Positions 16,223 to 24,922 of a stretch of 64,000 nucleotides of DNA are shown here, piece after piece. The DNA is from CAVOGJ01 sp963700865. GTDB lineage: Bacteria > Planctomycetota > Planctomycetia > Pirellulales > Pirellulaceae. Position 1 is the stretch's first letter, and the number at the start of each line of letters is the position of its first letter. A program made the translations under genes and the position numbers. Below the pieces are notes generated by a model. It saw only the letters and a program-made list of their open reading frames with translations, did no database searches and had not been told where the DNA came from. The DNA lies in NCBI GenBank assembly GCA_963700865.1, contig CAVOZC010000018.1, positions 806,001 to 870,000 of the forward strand, written 5' to 3'.

Positions 16223-19200
16223 TCAGTTGACGGATGGGCTCCGAGACGAAGCGTGCGCCTCCCACAGCGGGTCGTGCAATCCCATCCGCATCTTTAACTC
16301 CATGTAGCCGCAATACAGCGTCGGCACGATAAACGAGGTGAAAGGTTCCGCCAACATGCCGCCGAAGATCGGCAACGCCATGGCTCGCGCCACGTCCGCC
16401 CCACGACCGTTGGAATACAACACAGGCAGCAAGGCGACGAGCGTGGTCACCGTCGTCATCACACAGGGGCGAATGCGTTTCAGCCCGGCCTCGTAAATGA
16501 CGTTTCTCAGTTCCGTGATGTTCTCCACCTTGTGCTGCCGCAGTCGTTGGTGAATATACGTGGCCATGACGACGCCGTCGTCAACGGCCAGCCCGAACAG
16601 GGCGATGAATCCTACCCAGATCGCCGTGTTCATTTCGACATGCATGATCGCCACGGCAATCATGCCCCCGGCAAAGGCCACGGGAATGCCCGTGAATACG
16701 ACGAGCGAGATAGGAAGATTACGAAATTCGAGGTAGAGCAGCATGAGATTGATCAGGAGCACGGTGGGTATGATCCACATCAGGCGACGGTTTGCCTCAA
16801 GCTGATTTTGAAACGACCCGACCGGAATGATCTCGAAATTTCCGTCGGGGAATGCGAGCGTGCCGCTCCGTCGTGCCTGGCGTAGTGCGTCACTTACGGC
16901 GGCTACTGTTTCCAGATCGCCGAGAGGACCGGCAGGTGTGAAGGCGATGTGCGCGACCAGGCGGGCATCCTCGCTGTTGATCGCCGACGGCCCCCAGGTC
17001 GTGGTTACACTGGCGAGTTGTTCCAGCGGGACGATCTCGCCGGTCGGCGTGACCACGGCGATCCGTTGGAGTTCGTCGCTCCGTTCTCGCACCCTCCGGT
17101 CATAGCGAACCTGAACCGGGTATCGTTCGCGACCTTCGACAGTTTGGGTGACATCCACGCCGCCCAGTCCGGCAGCCACAATTTGATTGACCATCTGGGT
17201 GGTCATGCCATAGCGGGCAGCTTGTTCGCCATCGACATCAAACTCGAGATAGGGTTTTCCCAGCACGATATCGGGATTCACCGTGCGTGCATTGACGATG
17301 GGTAGTTGTTTCAAATGCTCGGCGACCGCCACTGCGGCTTGAGCCAGCCCCGTCAGTTCGTCTCCATAGATTCGAATCGCCATCGATGCCTTGATGCCAC
17401 TCTGCAGCATGACGACTCGTCCTTCGATCGGTTGCAGTGGAGCTGCCGGCGTGACGCCGGGGAGCGTGGCGACCCGATTGATCTCGTCCCAGATCTGTCT
17501 CTCGGTTATTCCGGGTCGCCAGCTGCTGCGCGGCTTGAGCATCACGTACGTTTCGATCATGGCGACGGGTGCGGGATCGAGGGCCGATTCGACACGACCG
17601 ATCTTGCCCAGCACGTTGTCCACCTCGGGAATAGCGCCGATCAGCACGTCTTGAGTCTGCAAGACCTCCATGGCCTGCGAGAAACTGACGGCCGGATAAA
17701 GGCTGGGCATGTAAAACCAGCTTCCCTCGTCGAGGGCAATCCAGTCATCTGACTCGAGTCCCGTGAAGAGGTGCTTGGCAGCGACGTAACCCGGTACGCC
17801 ATTCAGGTCCGCTCCACACAGACTCGCCAGCTTTTCCAACGGCCGGAGGACAGCCGGCAATCCAAACCAGGCACCGCAGCCAACGAGCAATAACGCCAGG
17901 GGAAACGACAGCATGAGTGGTTTGTGGTCCAAGGCGAAACGAAGTCGAGCGGCATACACCCAGCGGACACCGCGGCTGATCGGGTTGTCGTCGACTGGTA
18001 GCATCGATTCACGTGTTACGAACCAGCCGCCAAGGAGGCCCAGCATGGCAGAAAAGACGATGAGCCACGGCAGCCCGATGGGCAGAACGGAAGTCAGCCG
18101 CTGTCCCCAGATGAAGGCGCAGGATGCGGCGGCAAGGCCCCCGCAGGCCAAGGCGGTGAACAGGCTGGTGAGGACGGAACTCCGCATGGTCCGCAAGAAG
18201 ATGCGACAGCACGCCGGCACCAGCGTCATCGCCAGGATCAGGCTGGCCGCCAGTGCAAAGGACTTGGTCCAGGCCAATGGCGCAAACAGCTTGTAATCAC
18301 GACCCGTCAAGAAGAAGACCGGCAGAAAGCTGACAATGGTCGTACTGACGGCAGTGACGACGGCGGGCATAACTTCCGTGGCCGCCGCGCGGATGACGGA
18401 GGATCGGCGTTCCTCGCCCCCCGGAGCGCCTGCGGATTCCCACTCCGCCAGTCCTCCATAAACGTTTTCCACCACGATGATGGCCATATCGACCATCGTG
18501 CCAATCGCGATGGCGATACCCGCCAAAGACATGATGTTTGCATCGATACCAAAGTGACGCATGGCAATAAACGAAATGAGTACGGCCGTTGGCAGGGAGA
18601 CAGCCACGACAATGCTTGCACGTATGTGCAGGAGAAAGAGGACCAGGATGGCGATCGTGACGAGCGTCTCTTGAAACAGCGCCGTCGTTAGTGTGGTTAC
18701 GGTTTCGTCGATCAGCAGCGTACGGTCATACACGCCGACGATCCTGATTCCGTCGAGTTCGGGTTCCAGTGATTTGATTTTGTCTTTGACCCGTTGAATA
18801 ACGTCACGCGGATTCTCGCCGTAGCGCATCACGACGACGCCTCCCACAGCTTCCTGGCCGTTGAAGTCGAGTGCGCCACGGCGAAACGCCGGTCCCAACT
18901 GGACCGTCGCGATATCCTTCACCCGGAGCGGAATTCCATCGCGTGTGATCAAAACGATCTCGCCAATCTCCCTGAGCGTCTCCGCTTCCGTCTTACCGGC
19001 TCCCAGAAATCCTTTGCCCCGCACGATGAACTCCATGCCGCCCACTTCGACTGACTTCGCGCCCACGTCGATGTTGGCAGCTTCAACCGAGTCGATCACC
19101 TGTTTCAACGAGACAGCGTGGAAGCGAAGTTTGTCCGGGTCGACATCAATCTGGTATTGCTTGACGTAGCCGCCGATGGAAGCGACTTCGGCAACTCCGT

Positions 19201-19711
19201 CCACGGATTGCAGTGCGTACTTAATAAAAAAGTCCTGCCGTGAACGGAGCTCGGCAAGATCGATTCCCGGTGGGGCCTGCAGCACGTAGTAGTAGATCTG
19301 GCCGAGCGCCGTGGCATCCGGAGCCAGGCGTGGTGTGACGCCGTCGGGCAATGAGGCGGATACGGTCGTAAGTTGTTCGGCGACGCGGGAGCGGGCCCAA
19401 TAAAAGTCGGTGCTGTCATCAAAGGTGACCTGCACAAAGCTGAACCCAAACATGCTCTTGCCCCGCACATGCCTGGCTCCCGGCACGGCCTGCAATGCAA
19501 TGGAAAGGGGATACGTGATTTGGTCTTCCATGTCCTTGGGGGATCGTCCCTGCCAGGCGGTTAGGACAATCACCTGGTTTTCACCCACATTCGGAATGGC
19601 ATCGAGGGGCACATGGCTCGTGGAATTCCAGCCGTACAGCACGATGCCGATCGCGGCGATCAGCACGAAGTACCGCTCGCGAATACAGAATTTGACCACG
19701 GCGGAGATCAT
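16223..19711 (-). CDS. CusA/CzcA-family heavy-metal efflux RND transporter
   Basis: The 1162-residue protein has the full RND architecture: helix 1 followed by a periplasmic domain (DAIPNVGENQVIVLTAWQGR, LAPDATALGQIYYYVLQ), the central helices with GIAIAIGTMVDMAIIVVEN carrying the proton-relay Asp, a second periplasmic domain, and the C-terminal helices with FIALFGLAVDDGVVMATYI. RMSVFGFSFVQVTFDD-like features and overall length match the heavy-metal efflux subgroup. It is somewhat longer than usual (about 1040) owing to an insertion of about 100 residues between the two halves (around 17700-18000). It pumps Cu/Ag or Co/Zn/Cd ions from the periplasm; the metal cannot be set from sequence. Its start overlaps the end of the adaptor gene by 4 bases. 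Confidence 0.94.
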   Translation of the reverse strand: MISAVVKFCIRERYFVLIAAIGIVLYGWNSTSHVPLDAIPNVGENQVIVLTAWQGRSPKDMEDQITYPLSIALQAVPGARHVRGKSMFGFSFVQVTFDDSTDFYWARSRVAEQLTTVSASLPDGVTPRLAPDATALGQIYYYVLQAPPGIDLAELRSRQDFFIKYALQSVDGVAEVASIGGYVKQYQIDVDPDKLRFHAVSLKQVIDSVEAANIDVGAKSVEVGGMEFIVRGKGFLGAGKTEAETLREIGEIVLITRDGIPLRVKDIATVQLGPAFRRGALDFNGQEAVGGVVVMRYGENPRDVIQRVKDKIKSLEPELDGIRIVGVYDRTLLIDETVTTLTTALFQETLVTIAILVLFLLHIRASIVVAVSLPTAVLISFIAMRHFGIDANIMSLAGIAIAIGTMVDMAIIVVENVYGGLAEWESAGAPGGEERRSSVIRAAATEVMPAVVTAVSTTIVSFLPVFFLTGRDYKLFAPLAWTKSFALAASLILAMTLVPACCRIFLRTMRSSVLTSLFTALACGGLAAASCAFIWGQRLTSVLPIGLPWLIVFSAMLGLLGGWFVTRESMLPVDDNPISRGVRWVYAARLRFALDHKPLMLSFPLALLLVGCGAWFGLPAVLRPLEKLASLCGADLNGVPGYVAAKHLFTGLESDDWIALDEGSWFYMPSLYPAVSFSQAMEVLQTQDVLIGAIPEVDNVLGKIGRVESALDPAPVAMIETYVMLKPRSSWRPGITERQIWDEINRVATLPGVTPAAPLQPIEGRVVMLQSGIKASMAIRIYGDELTGLAQAAVAVAEHLKQLPIVNARTVNPDIVLGKPYLEFDVDGEQAARYGMTTQMVNQIVAAGLGGVDVTQTVEGRERYPVQVRYDRRVRERSDELQRIAVVTPTGEIVPLEQLASVTTTWGPSAINSEDARLVAHIAFTPAGPLGDLETVAAVSDALRQARRSGTLAFPDGNFEIIPVGSFQNQLEANRRLMWIIPTVLLINLMLLYLEFRNLPISLVVFTGIPVAFAGGMIAVAIMHVEMNTAIWVGFIALFGLAVDDGVVMATYIHQRLRQHKVENITELRNVIYEAGLKRIRPCVMTTVTTLVALLPVLYSNGRGADVARAMALPIFGGMLAEPFTSFIVPTLYCGYMELKMRMGLHDPLWEAHASSRSPSVN

Positions 19712-21678
19712 GGTGCCGCCTCCTCGTGAGGGGCATGCTCCGGCGATGAAGACCGCTCGAGGGCAGGCGAGGCAGGCGTCCTCTCCGCCGCGGGCCGTCC
19801 ACCCTCAGGCGGGGGCGCAGGTACTCGTGTTTGGTCAGCTTCGTCCGCCGCCGCCGCCAGCTTGTCCAGATAGGTCCGCGGATCGGAGAGGAGAGCCGAG
19901 CGACAGCCGTCACAGCAAATGAACACGGGCGTTCCGTTGACATCCACCTTTTCAGGCGGACCCATGGAACCCAGGCGACTGTCTGCGACGGGGCAGGTCC
20001 GTTGGCGAACCGCCAGTTCGCGGTCCGCAGGCGAGAGCTGCGCCAGCGCCTCAGCGATCTGCCGTTCCTGCTCGTCGTCGACCGCCGTTGGCGTGTCGGC
20101 CTCGTCCGCAACCCGCGCGGCTGGCTGCTGCCGTGTTCGTCGCAGCGGATCGATGAGCGACGGGTTGCCGGCAAGTTGCATTTGCGAATCGATCAAGAAG
20201 TTGCCCCGCACTGCGACTCGTTCTCCCGCCGAAACGCCGGTCAAGACGACGATCCGGTCCTCCACGGCTTGCCCAACCGTGATGCGGCGCAACTCGAAAC
20301 GCCCGGGGGCGGTCTCGACATAGGCCACGCTGTGATCTCCCGCCATCAGGACCGCATCTCGCGGGATGAGCAAGGCTCGCCGTTCCGCTACTGGGTCCGC
20401 CGTAAAGCCGAGTTGGCTGGCAGCGATCAAGGGCTCGCCGCATTTCGGGCAACTGCCCGGAGAGTCGGAAATGACTTCGGGATGGCGAGGGCTTATCCAT
20501 TGATTGGCAATTTCCGGATCGTAAACGAGTGCGCGGCCGTGGGATGGCGTGCCCACCGGTACGTCGATCGTCGCCGTCGCCAGATCGCCAATCTTGAGTC
20601 GTCCGCCCGGATTGGGTAACGCCACGCGGACACCAATGGTCCGGGTGCGGGGATTGACGACCGGGTCCACGAAAGCCACTCGACCCGAAACCGTCTGGCC
20701 CGGCAGCGATTGCAACTGAGCAACGACTTTTTGGCCGTAGCGAACATCAGCGGCATCTTCCGGAAACAGCTCCAGCATCAACCAGACAACCGATAAATCG
20801 GCCAAGCGATAGATGGTCTGTCCTTCTTTCACATATTGGCCAGCCACGGCCATTTTTTCGATCACGGTGCCGTCGATGGGCGCCACGAGCCGCATGCGGC
20901 TGTTGGCCTGGCCCGCCCTTTCCAACTCGGTCAGCTGCTGCTTGGTAACTCCAAGTTCCAGCAAGCGCTGCCGTGCGCTGGCCACCAGGCTGTTCCGCTT
21001 GGCGAGCCCTCTGGAGTCCACGGAACGAGAGTCCGCGCGGCGGGTGATCAGATATTCCACCTGGCTGGCGTAGAGTTGCGGCGAATAAAGAACCGCCAGG
21101 GAGTCGCCTTTGTTTACGACAAGGCCCGTGTAATCGGCAAACAGTCTCTCCAGGCGGCCGTCGACATACGACGCGATGGTCGCCACGGCTCCTTCGTCGT
21201 AATCGATCTTGCCCATGACACGGATCGTTCGTGTCAACGGTGCGATTTGGACGACGGCTGTTTGTATGTTGGCCACACGACGCGCGACGGGGTCAATTTG
21301 GATTGACTCCGAGTCGGATGTTGCGGAACGGCTGGCAGCAGGCACCAACTCCATTTTGCAAACAGGACAGCGACCCGGTTCGCGCAGGGGCGGCGTACAC
21401 ATCATCGGACAGATGTAGAGTTGATTCGGATCGTCCGTGCGTGAAGTGGTACCTTCGCCTGGATGGCCACTGTCGGTGATCCAGCCACTGCGCTGCGCGA
21501 TGCCCAGCCCGATCAACAGCAGCAGGCCGCTGAACAGGAAGAGTGCCGGTTGCAATAACAACTTGGTCCACCAGCGACGGGATTCCCGTCGTTGGTCGGC
21601 GGGCGAACGTTCGGCGCCTGCCGCTTCTGGCGGAGACGGTGTCAAAGAACTCGTGTTGGCGGAGTCGTGCTCGTTCAT
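19708..21678 (-). CDS. RND efflux periplasmic adaptor (CusB-like) with several metal-binding modules
   Basis: The 656-residue protein starts with a membrane anchor (LFLFSGLLLLIGLGIA), then a heavy-metal-binding domain YICPMMCTPPLREPGRCPVC. The membrane-fusion core follows with barrel-sandwich and beta-barrel parts (VDGRLERLFADYTGLVVNKG, APIDGTVIEKMAVAGQYVKE, PVGTPSHGRALV). A second Cys-pair segment, ISPRHPEVISDSPGSCPKCG, lies inside the C-terminal half. The C-terminus carries a YHS-like module (TCPVADSRLGSMGPPEKVDV, then FICCDGCRSALLSDPRTYL). Adaptors of this type link the RND pump to the outer-membrane duct and hand over metal. Start at 21678 (MNEHDSANTS); 21702 is also possible. It overlaps the pump gene by 4 bases. 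Confidence 0.92.
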   Translation of the reverse strand: MNEHDSANTSSLTPSPPEAAGAERSPADQRRESRRWWTKLLLQPALFLFSGLLLLIGLGIAQRSGWITDSGHPGEGTTSRTDDPNQLYICPMMCTPPLREPGRCPVCKMELVPAASRSATSDSESIQIDPVARRVANIQTAVVQIAPLTRTIRVMGKIDYDEGAVATIASYVDGRLERLFADYTGLVVNKGDSLAVLYSPQLYASQVEYLITRRADSRSVDSRGLAKRNSLVASARQRLLELGVTKQQLTELERAGQANSRMRLVAPIDGTVIEKMAVAGQYVKEGQTIYRLADLSVVWLMLELFPEDAADVRYGQKVVAQLQSLPGQTVSGRVAFVDPVVNPRTRTIGVRVALPNPGGRLKIGDLATATIDVPVGTPSHGRALVYDPEIANQWISPRHPEVISDSPGSCPKCGEPLIAASQLGFTADPVAERRALLIPRDAVLMAGDHSVAYVETAPGRFELRRITVGQAVEDRIVVLTGVSAGERVAVRGNFLIDSQMQLAGNPSLIDPLRRTRQQPAARVADEADTPTAVDDEQERQIAEALAQLSPADRELAVRQRTCPVADSRLGSMGPPEKVDVNGTPVFICCDGCRSALLSDPRTYLDKLAAAADEADQTRVPAPPPEGGRPAAERTPASPALERSSSPEHAPHEEAAP

Positions 21679-21855
21679 GGCAGCTGTGGGCAATCGTGGC
21701 ATGTTTGTGCGGATTTCGCCCGCCCAGCGGATCGCTTTGTCGACCCGAGGAGCAGAGCGAAAACGGGAATGCCGAGTGCCTTGGAATCTGGCGACCCCCA
21801 TTCGGGGTCAAGCAGCGGCGCCAGTCAGCGCCACCTCGGCTGTCGATGCCCTTGA

Positions 21856-22254
21856 TCAGATCAGCCAGCGGCACAGAATCGCTTGCGAACGCGTCGCGAG
21901 CGGAAAGATCGACGTCGAGACCCGCATGGGGGACATCGAAAGCGAAGACGTCTCGCCGCCGATCTCGATCCCGTTTACATCGCAGGCCAGGCGGCGAGTT
22001 GATTGGCCCCCGTCATCTTCGCGATCCTGGGGAGCCGTGGGTGTGGGCCGTGAATTCCGACAGCCGCAGGCGCTTTCCATTGGTCCGGCAGCACAGCAGC
22101 ATCCTTGGCCATCGGCGACCGCCTGGCAGCAGCAGGTCGAGACTTCCGCCACCGTCGACGGGGGCAGGCTCAAACCGATCTGCGGCGCGAACCCAAGAGG
22201 CAACGTAGCCACTACCAGTAACAGCGCGGTGGTGCGGTGGACCACGGGATTCAT
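21856..22254 (-). CDS. Small Cys-rich exported protein heading the metal efflux operon
   Basis: The 132-residue product has a clear signal peptide (MNPVVHRTTALLLVVATLPL) and then a dense cysteine region: TCCCQAVADGQGCCCAAGP and CGCRN, nine cysteines within about 30 residues. No family is recognised. It is the first gene on the same strand before the CusB-, CusA- and CusC-like genes (177 bases upstream of the adaptor start), so a role as periplasmic metal chaperone or sensor is plausible but inferred. The start at 22254 is preferred over 22302 because it directly precedes the signal peptide. Confidence 0.65.
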   Translation of the reverse strand: MNPVVHRTTALLLVVATLPLGFAPQIGLSLPPSTVAEVSTCCCQAVADGQGCCCAAGPMESACGCRNSRPTPTAPQDREDDGGQSTRRLACDVNGIEIGGETSSLSMSPMRVSTSIFPLATRSQAILCRWLI

Positions 22255-22416
22255 GGGACGATAGATCGTCTGGGAACAGGGGAACTCAATCGCGAGCCTC
22301 ATTATCGATCATCCCCGCCGACGCCGCAAAGTCAAGCTTTGTTTTCTACGCCAGCGGTTTCTTTCGCGTGCCTGCGTCCGTTTTACCGTCGCTGGGGCGG
22401 AGAGGGCTGGCAACCA

Positions 22417-23505
22417 TCAGGTGTTCTGCAGCATCGCCTTCAAGCTGCGGCCTACGTCGATGAGCCCCTGTGTCGTGGCTGACATCAATTTCGGCGGAAT
22501 CACATCGATATGGCTGCAGGCCATCGGCGTGGCCCGCCAGAGCCTCTTGTACGACTCATTGCCGCGGAGAAAGTCCACAAACCGATGCCCCGCTTGAATC
22601 GCATATTTGACGTGCAATAGATTCGCAACTCGTCCCGGTTCCAGGTGCAAGTGGTCCGGGGAAATACCGGCCTGGTAGGCAAAGACGCCTTCGTCGGTGG
22701 CCACTGCCCATTCTGCAGCGATGGGAATCCCGTGGGATTCGATCCAGAATTGTCGCAGCGAGCCATCACTCAGCAACTTCTCGGATGCCTGTTGCAGGAA
22801 TCGAGCAAACGTGTCCGACGCAAAGCAGCCGGGGTGTCCTAGACTTGTCCAACGTCGTTGGTGCAGTTCCTGCAGGATGGCGAAGCCGATCTCGAGAGAC
22901 TCGCTGTCCTTGACATGATAGACGTGGGTTGCATCGTCTTCCAGCACAGCCATGGCTCGTTTGATATTCTTGCGGCCATTCTTCGAAAGAGAGCGGAGAT
23001 ACTCATCCCATGTGGCTGGGAGTGCCAGTCGCCAGCAGTCAACCGAAGGCCGGCGCTTGGCTGAACACCCGCATTGTGCCAGTTCTTGTAGCAAGCACTT
23101 AAGGAACGGATCGTCGTCGACGGTAGCGTCGAGTTCCATGCGATCCCACTCATGGCAGTGCGCCTTCAGTTCGGCAGCGAAGAGCCGTGCGATCGGTTTT
23201 CGCAGGTCCGGCCGGCAGGGGAAGGTCACGTAGTCGGTACAGACTTCCCCTGATCCGAGAAATTGCAGCACGCGTCCACGAGTGATGGTCGCTTGTCGCC
23301 AGAGAGGTGCCAGAGCCACGATTTCATCGCTTTGCCGTGCCACCAAAACATACGGTGCGTCCGAGTCCCGCAAGTAGTTGCGTATCCACGGAACGATCCA
23401 CGCGCACCGCAGGAAGGGCGACTTGGGGGCCAGCCGACGAAAATCGAGGCATCGCGCATGGAGATGTTCGATCGTATCGATAATGTCGATTTCGATGGAA
23501 TGCAT
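22417..23505 (-). CDS. GNAT-family acetyltransferase, BioF2/FemAB-like (CelD/BcsL type)
   Basis: The 362-residue protein has the two-lobed GNAT layout of the BioF2-like group. The central segment PATWDEYLRSLSKNGRKNIKR is the family signature, followed by WIESHGIPIAAEWAVATDEG, VFAYQAGISPDH, and the C-terminal VDFLRGNESYKRLW. Members transfer acyl groups in exopolysaccharide or cell-envelope synthesis (for example CelD/BcsL). It is cytoplasmic, with no signal peptide. It lies divergent from the cupin-like gene across a 105-base gap, which suggests co-regulation. Confidence 0.85.
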   Translation of the reverse strand: MHSIEIDIIDTIEHLHARCLDFRRLAPKSPFLRCAWIVPWIRNYLRDSDAPYVLVARQSDEIVALAPLWRQATITRGRVLQFLGSGEVCTDYVTFPCRPDLRKPIARLFAAELKAHCHEWDRMELDATVDDDPFLKCLLQELAQCGCSAKRRPSVDCWRLALPATWDEYLRSLSKNGRKNIKRAMAVLEDDATHVYHVKDSESLEIGFAILQELHQRRWTSLGHPGCFASDTFARFLQQASEKLLSDGSLRQFWIESHGIPIAAEWAVATDEGVFAYQAGISPDHLHLEPGRVANLLHVKYAIQAGHRFVDFLRGNESYKRLWRATPMACSHIDVIPPKLMSATTQGLIDVGRSLKAMLQNT

Positions 23506-23548
23506 GGCGGCGGTTGCTGTCCTTGGGCTTGGACGGTACGTGGCACGT

Positions 23549-23570
23549 GACCTAGCGTAAAGGGTAGGTC
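23549..23570. promoter_or_regulatory. Inverted repeat in a divergent promoter region
   Basis: GACCTA and TAGGTC are separated by 10 bases, giving one DNA turn per half-site, and a CACGTG palindrome lies just beside it. The pair sits in the 105-base gap between the divergent acetyltransferase and cupin-like genes, the expected place for a shared operator. No regulator gene is nearby. Confidence 0.4.
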
Positions 23571-23610
23571 AAGAAAATTCGCACGCCAGCCAAACGATGG
23601 TCGCTGACCC

Positions 23611-24579
23611 ATGAATTCATCATTGCTGCCAGATTGGTCCGTAACGCAAACGCAATTGGATCGTGACGTCGTGGTCACAAACCATGCGTTACTCGAAGCG
23701 GGCTGTTTTGCCGAGGAAGCACTGTGCCAGTTGCTCGATGCGCATCCTCGAGAGGATCTGGGCGTCAGTTCGATGGGCACCGATCCGACGCGACCCGAGG
23801 AATGGCGGAGCGGCGATGCGGGGGATTTATCGGGCGAACAGTTGCTCACCGCGGTGCTCCGCGGCCGATTGTGGCTGAATCTTCGCCGTGTCGTGCATCA
23901 TCACCGGCAGATTGCCGATTTGGTGACGCGGCTATATGCCGAAATGGAACGTCGCACGCCCGGATTGCGGACGTTTCATCACAGTGCCAATCTGCTGATC
24001 TCTTCGCCTGCGGCCATCGTCTATTATCACATGGACTGCCCGGTAAATATGTTGTGGCACCTGGCAGGCCAGAAGCGCGTTTGGGCTTATCCGCCGACCG
24101 AGAAGTACTTACCGCGCCAAGTTGTGGAAGATGTCATCGCCGGCGTATCGTCTGAGGAAATCGCTTACGAGCCGGCTTGGGACCAGGAGGCGGTGGTTGT
24201 TGATCTCAAGCCGCAGCAGATGATCACTTGGCCGCAGCATAGCCCCCATCGGGTCGTGAATACCGAAGGCCTGAACGTTTCGCTTTCCACCGAACACTAC
24301 ACGAAATCGGCATTGCGGAAGAATAACGTTCATCTGGCCAATCGACATTTCCGCGGTTGGCATCCAGCGCTCGGGCAAAGGGTACAGACCAGCGGCCTGG
24401 TTCCGGCGATCAAGGAGGCCGCGCTCCGCATCTGCCGCCGGGTACCCGGACTGCGACCGCAACCGCCGCGGGGCTATGAATACGAAAAGTCGTTCGTGGT
24501 CGATCTCGAAGCGCCGCACTGCGTGCGGTTGATTGAGTCAGATCAAGAGTGCAAGAACAGGCAGTTGGTCACGGCCTAG
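23611..24579 (+). CDS. Cupin-like/JmjC-type oxygenase-like protein
   Basis: The 322-residue protein contains a cupin core: VYYHMDCPVNMLWHLAGQKR (H-x-D pair), VWAYPPTEKYLP, and ITWPQHSPHRVVN with the distal His. This order fits the JmjC/cupin_8 group of Fe(II)/2-oxoglutarate enzymes, although the second metal ligand is read only by analogy. The C-terminus is basic (ICRRVPGLRPQPPRGYEYEK). It is cytoplasmic, with no signal peptide. It is divergent from the GNAT-type acetyltransferase gene. Substrate unknown. Confidence 0.7.
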   Translation: MNSSLLPDWSVTQTQLDRDVVVTNHALLEAGCFAEEALCQLLDAHPREDLGVSSMGTDPTRPEEWRSGDAGDLSGEQLLTAVLRGRLWLNLRRVVHHHRQIADLVTRLYAEMERRTPGLRTFHHSANLLISSPAAIVYYHMDCPVNMLWHLAGQKRVWAYPPTEKYLPRQVVEDVIAGVSSEEIAYEPAWDQEAVVVDLKPQQMITWPQHSPHRVVNTEGLNVSLSTEHYTKSALRKNNVHLANRHFRGWHPALGQRVQTSGLVPAIKEAALRICRRVPGLRPQPPRGYEYEKSFVVDLEAPHCVRLIESDQECKNRQLVTA

Positions 24580-24922
24580 TCGTGCCTCTTGCTCTCACCT
24601 CTCCGTCCTCACACGCGGGCCCTTTGATTTGCTGCTCGCGGACCGAGGCATGGTGAGCGTTGGCGAAGTCGTAAATGTTCACGAGCGTCGTTTAACCGTC
24701 AGCCAGAAGAAATCGCGGGGAAAAACCACGATCGGTGGGAAGTGGCGGCCGCGATTTCTGGCGGCGTACGCGCGTACGCCGCCGAAGCATGCCGGTGCGT
24801 CACGACGCGCCGTGCGACTTCGGCTACGAGGGATTCGTCTTTCCGATGACAGGCTGGAAGCCTATCCCACTTATCGCCTAGAATCGTGGGCGATCGCTTC
24901 CGTCGTGCCAGGAGTCCTCGCC
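24580..24922. other. Intergenic stretch with strong secondary-structure potential
   Basis: About 340 bases between the cupin-like and phosphoesterase genes. The phosphoesterase frame is open upstream of its chosen start but the sequence there is Arg-rich and not domain-like. The only notable content is the composite inverted repeat at 24708-24783, listed separately. Confidence 0.5.
24708..24783. repeat. Composite inverted repeat: 11-bp arms plus a 24-bp perfect palindrome
   Basis: AGAAATCGCGG at 24708-24718 pairs perfectly with CCGCGATTTCT at 24749-24759 across a 30-base loop. Immediately after, 24760-24783 is a perfect loop-free palindrome of 12-base arms (GGCGGCGTACGC and its complement). 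Such density of symmetry in a gap suggests a structured RNA leader, a protein-binding site or a small non-coding mobile repeat. Confidence 0.75.
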
